A DNA stretch of 42,234 bases from Deltaproteobacteria bacterium (GTDB lineage: Bacteria; Myxococcota; B64-G9): assembly GCA_016935365.1 (NCBI GenBank), contig JAFGRB010000328.1, positions 1 to 42,234 of the forward strand, read 5' to 3'. Below are positions 41,301 to 42,234 of the stretch, piece by piece. The notes below the pieces were generated by a model. The model saw only the letters and a program-made list of their open reading frames with translations. It was not told the origin of the DNA and did not search any database. Made by a program: the position numbers and the translations under genes. Numbering within the stretch: the stretch's first letter is position 1; each line of letters starts with the position of its first letter.

Positions 41301-42234
41301 CGTAGTAGTCCGAGTCGGTGCTGCAGAGCACCAGGTCGCTCCAGTCCGTGCCGTCGCTTACCGCTGTGGCGTCGTCGACGATGTCGTTGTCCTCGTACGC
41401 GTCGTCCTGGCAGCCGGCCGTGCAGGCGCTCGCGTCGCAGACCTCGAACGGCCAGGCGCAGTCGGTGTCCTCGAAGCACTCCACGCAGGCCGCTCCGATC
41501 TCGTCGCACAGCAAGCCCGAGGCCGCGCAGTCGATGACCTCCTCCTGGTAGTCGCACTCGGCCTGGCCGGCGTTGTCGGTGCAAGCACCCGGGTTGGCAT
41601 AGCGCGTCAGCACCTCGCCGGCGCAGCTCGCAGGCGGCGGCGTGGTGCAGGGGTTGGGGAAGCAGGGGTCGTCGGACAGCGCAATCAGCAGATCGTAGCC
41701 GTTCTGCACCCCGGCCGCGGCGTAGACGCGCGCGGTGTAGGTGCCGGCTTCGCCGCTGCCCACAAGCAGGTCCTCGATCGCCTCGCCGTCGGTGGCCGAA
41801 GTGGACGAGGCCACCACGGTCGAGCCGTCCGGGCCGATCAGCTCGAGGTCCAGGTTGCCGTCCGCGTGGACGAAGTCGACCAGCACCGAGATCGAGTCGC
41901 CGGCCACGGCCGGGAAGGCGTAGTAGTCCTCGTCGCCGTCGCAGTAGACCCGGCCCTCGAGCAGGCTGTCGCCGGCGAGCGCCGCAGGGTGGCCTGCGTC
42001 GTCGTTGTCCTCGCTGTCGTCGTCCGTGCAGAAAGCCGTGCAGGCCTTGTCCTGGCAGACCTCGAACGGGAAGCCGCAGTCGAGGTCATCCAGGCAGTCG
42101 ACGCACGCGGCCGTCTCCGGATCGCAGATCTGGCCCGCGAGTCCGCAGTCGGTGCTCTGGTCCACCGGGTAGGAGCACTGGGCTGCCCCGCCCACGTCGG
42201 TGCAGACCGCGCGGTAGCTGACCGCGCTGTTGCC
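38395..42234 (-). CDS. Large modular secreted protein, 5' end beyond window
   Basis: At least 1279 residues; the frame stays open to the right edge, and the apparent start at 42195 is a GTG inside a repeat. From the N-terminus: repeated units of 206 residues, each with a cysteine-rich CTDNxGxxxCDY...CVxCxxDxDCxxPFEVC part and a pre-peptidase C-terminal domain (EDND...YYAF...ADGNLDLELIGP). A lamin-tail domain follows (about 449-605, counted from 42195). Then comes an uncharacterised TIM-barrel-like region (about 615-915) with AITVDEFLGS and LYMEEVYVDEL, then two beta-sandwich modules of carbohydrate-binding type (about 922-1090 and 1100-1266). It is probably a secreted, substrate-binding hydrolase. 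The C-terminal half has lower GC. Confidence 0.85.
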   Translation of the reverse strand, partial: GNSAVSYRAVCTDVGGAAQCSYPVDQSTDCGLAGQICDPETAACVDCLDDLDCGFPFEVCQDKACTAFCTDDDSEDNDDAGHPAALAGDSLLEGRVYCDGDEDYYAFPAVAGDSISVLVDFVHADGNLDLELIGPDGSTVVASSTSATDGEAIEDLLVGSGEAGTYTARVYAAAGVQNGYDLLIALSDDPCFPNPCTTPPPASCAGEVLTRYANPGACTDNAGQAECDYQEEVIDCAASGLLCDEIGAACVECFEDTDCAWPFEVCDASACTAGCQDDAYEDNDIVDDATAVSDGTDWSDLVLCSTDSDYYAVDLTANEEISVAIRFSHADGDLDMLLLDPSGVNAVATSNSSTDDEAIDHTAVETGLHYIAVFGATAGDQNVYGLTVSVFDDPCLPNPCTSAPADACVGNLLASYLSPGTCTDNAGTPECDYPIDPNSVDCGATGAVCQAAACAGRFAVAGDVIISEYLANPAYVNDEAGEWLEIHNCSTDLVNLRGLVFSDASDNTFTVQDDIMLAPGDEAVLAVDADPGTNGGVAADYDYPDTFSLDEADEVISIERVGQLVDEICWAVSREGASAQLAPAYLDADSNDFAEHWCQSTAAWGAGTDLGSPGGDNAACPPPSVPFPAIIGYGAFHRGFDPTILDRAGEMPVPNVADVWAKEDYQKEAVRSLTDRGVLCAKHRSEFPIEGDSRLQEWEDLKCLNNADPPSDQELETCIEINVDTWEDAYSDELGGLLPDGFQAITVDEFLGSWRDTSLQYRIGFETLKRVKERNPDRLIFVWGVYGKEDYDDPWIPSALAQLYTYADLYMEEVYVDELSTPADRDSLIESRILKIRDTCQGHGCDGLLEKTVIGLSTADTEDYAYDRDPGVDFPDFVDSEIHFIRNTSVLDQLPGVAFYSFARTRPETVAWINKLARHYYIDQNTSLYGDGDDSLPFVSDPSFESGTGWSFQAGAGGEIAIKHVEPDLGWPSTWQDPVTGKHRVPHGDTVLYMRKGTDHNRVTQNCTVSPREFYHLDVYAKSQTEPTVIELAADVEVLDTSENDLITFKEKAWIRSDSGRDVDYYAEYHRWTRFRIEFKTPRDVSEIQIVLSDAGTSPNDVTLWDFAELEKLKVGSLTAGIGGVEVDERIVKNRDFEQDSYFWWEWRAYGNTLYGQIVSTPAQSGTRSLLAQSDTGTDAWLQDVFLQNPKKYKVSGWVYWVQAGAGAQASIQVRAYDTDGGYTDFRADADSALLGDWQYVETEFQLGWQYENRALLFVRTDGACQAYFDTLEIEEVPL

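Noticed and set aside
1..42234. tRNA, rRNA, CRISPR, IS elements and prophage genes
   Set aside because: No cloverleaf, spaced identical repeats, transposase or phage motifs were noticed on either strand. A tRNAscan or Rfam search was not possible.

Overview
The window is about 42 kb of GC-rich bacterial chromosome. I infer a Gram-negative, Myxococcota-like or related former deltaproteobacterial lineage. The reasons are a TonB-dependent receptor, an outer-membrane barrel, many lipoproteins, large secreted proteins with lamin-tail, thrombospondin type-3 and pre-peptidase C-terminal modules, and two near-consensus sigma-54 promoters. The taxon is an inference; there is no rRNA gene in the window. 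No tRNA, CRISPR array, IS element or prophage was found. Coding density is high, with many ATGA overlaps and convergent 3' overlaps.

Layout. (1) 43-1720: a two-gene operon of a small cysteine-containing lipoprotein and a radical SAM/SPASM enzyme. It has a near-perfect sigma-54 promoter, upstream repeats that could be enhancer sites, and a strong intrinsic terminator. (2) 1718-6537: single genes, namely a DUF1295 membrane protein, an SGNH hydrolase, a MORN-type lipoprotein, two unknown exported proteins and a short-form endonuclease V. (3) 6521-14402: a minus-strand operon of TonB receptor, solute-binding protein, FmdE-family protein, two permeases and two ATPases. It is probably an import system for a metal or metal complex, with a repeat-containing control region in front. 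(4) 14439-17733: an upstream minus-strand operon of iron-type alcohol dehydrogenase, HAD hydrolase, class I amidotransferase and a small membrane-anchored protein. (5) 17859-23526: archaeal/eukaryal-type pheS and pheT followed by a large unknown helical protein. (6) 23531-25765: a cysteine-rich lipoprotein and two HAD hydrolases. (7) 25904-27122: a second sigma-54 promoter driving a YkuD-type protein that has no visible signal peptide.

(8) 27094-36141: a four-gene minus-strand operon encoding a repeat-containing OB-like/TSP3/lamin-tail lipoprotein, a 5'-nucleotidase lipoprotein, a further exported protein with an OB-like stretch, and an outer-membrane barrel. I propose it is a surface system for nucleic acid or nucleotide scavenging. 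(9) 36167-38268: a DUF3857/transglutaminase-like lipoprotein whose expected catalytic cysteine appears to be missing. (10) 38328-38372: an AT-rich array of four TAACGT half-sites between convergent genes. (11) 38395-42234: a large secreted modular protein, cut by the window edge, whose catalytic-looking C-terminal half has clearly lower GC than its repeat-rich N-terminal half.

The strongest leads are the sigma-54-controlled radical SAM/lipoprotein pair, with a related upstream motif at the second sigma-54 promoter, and the four-gene surface cluster. Next come the FmdE-containing import operon, the archaeal-type PheRS, and the composite secreted protein at the right edge.
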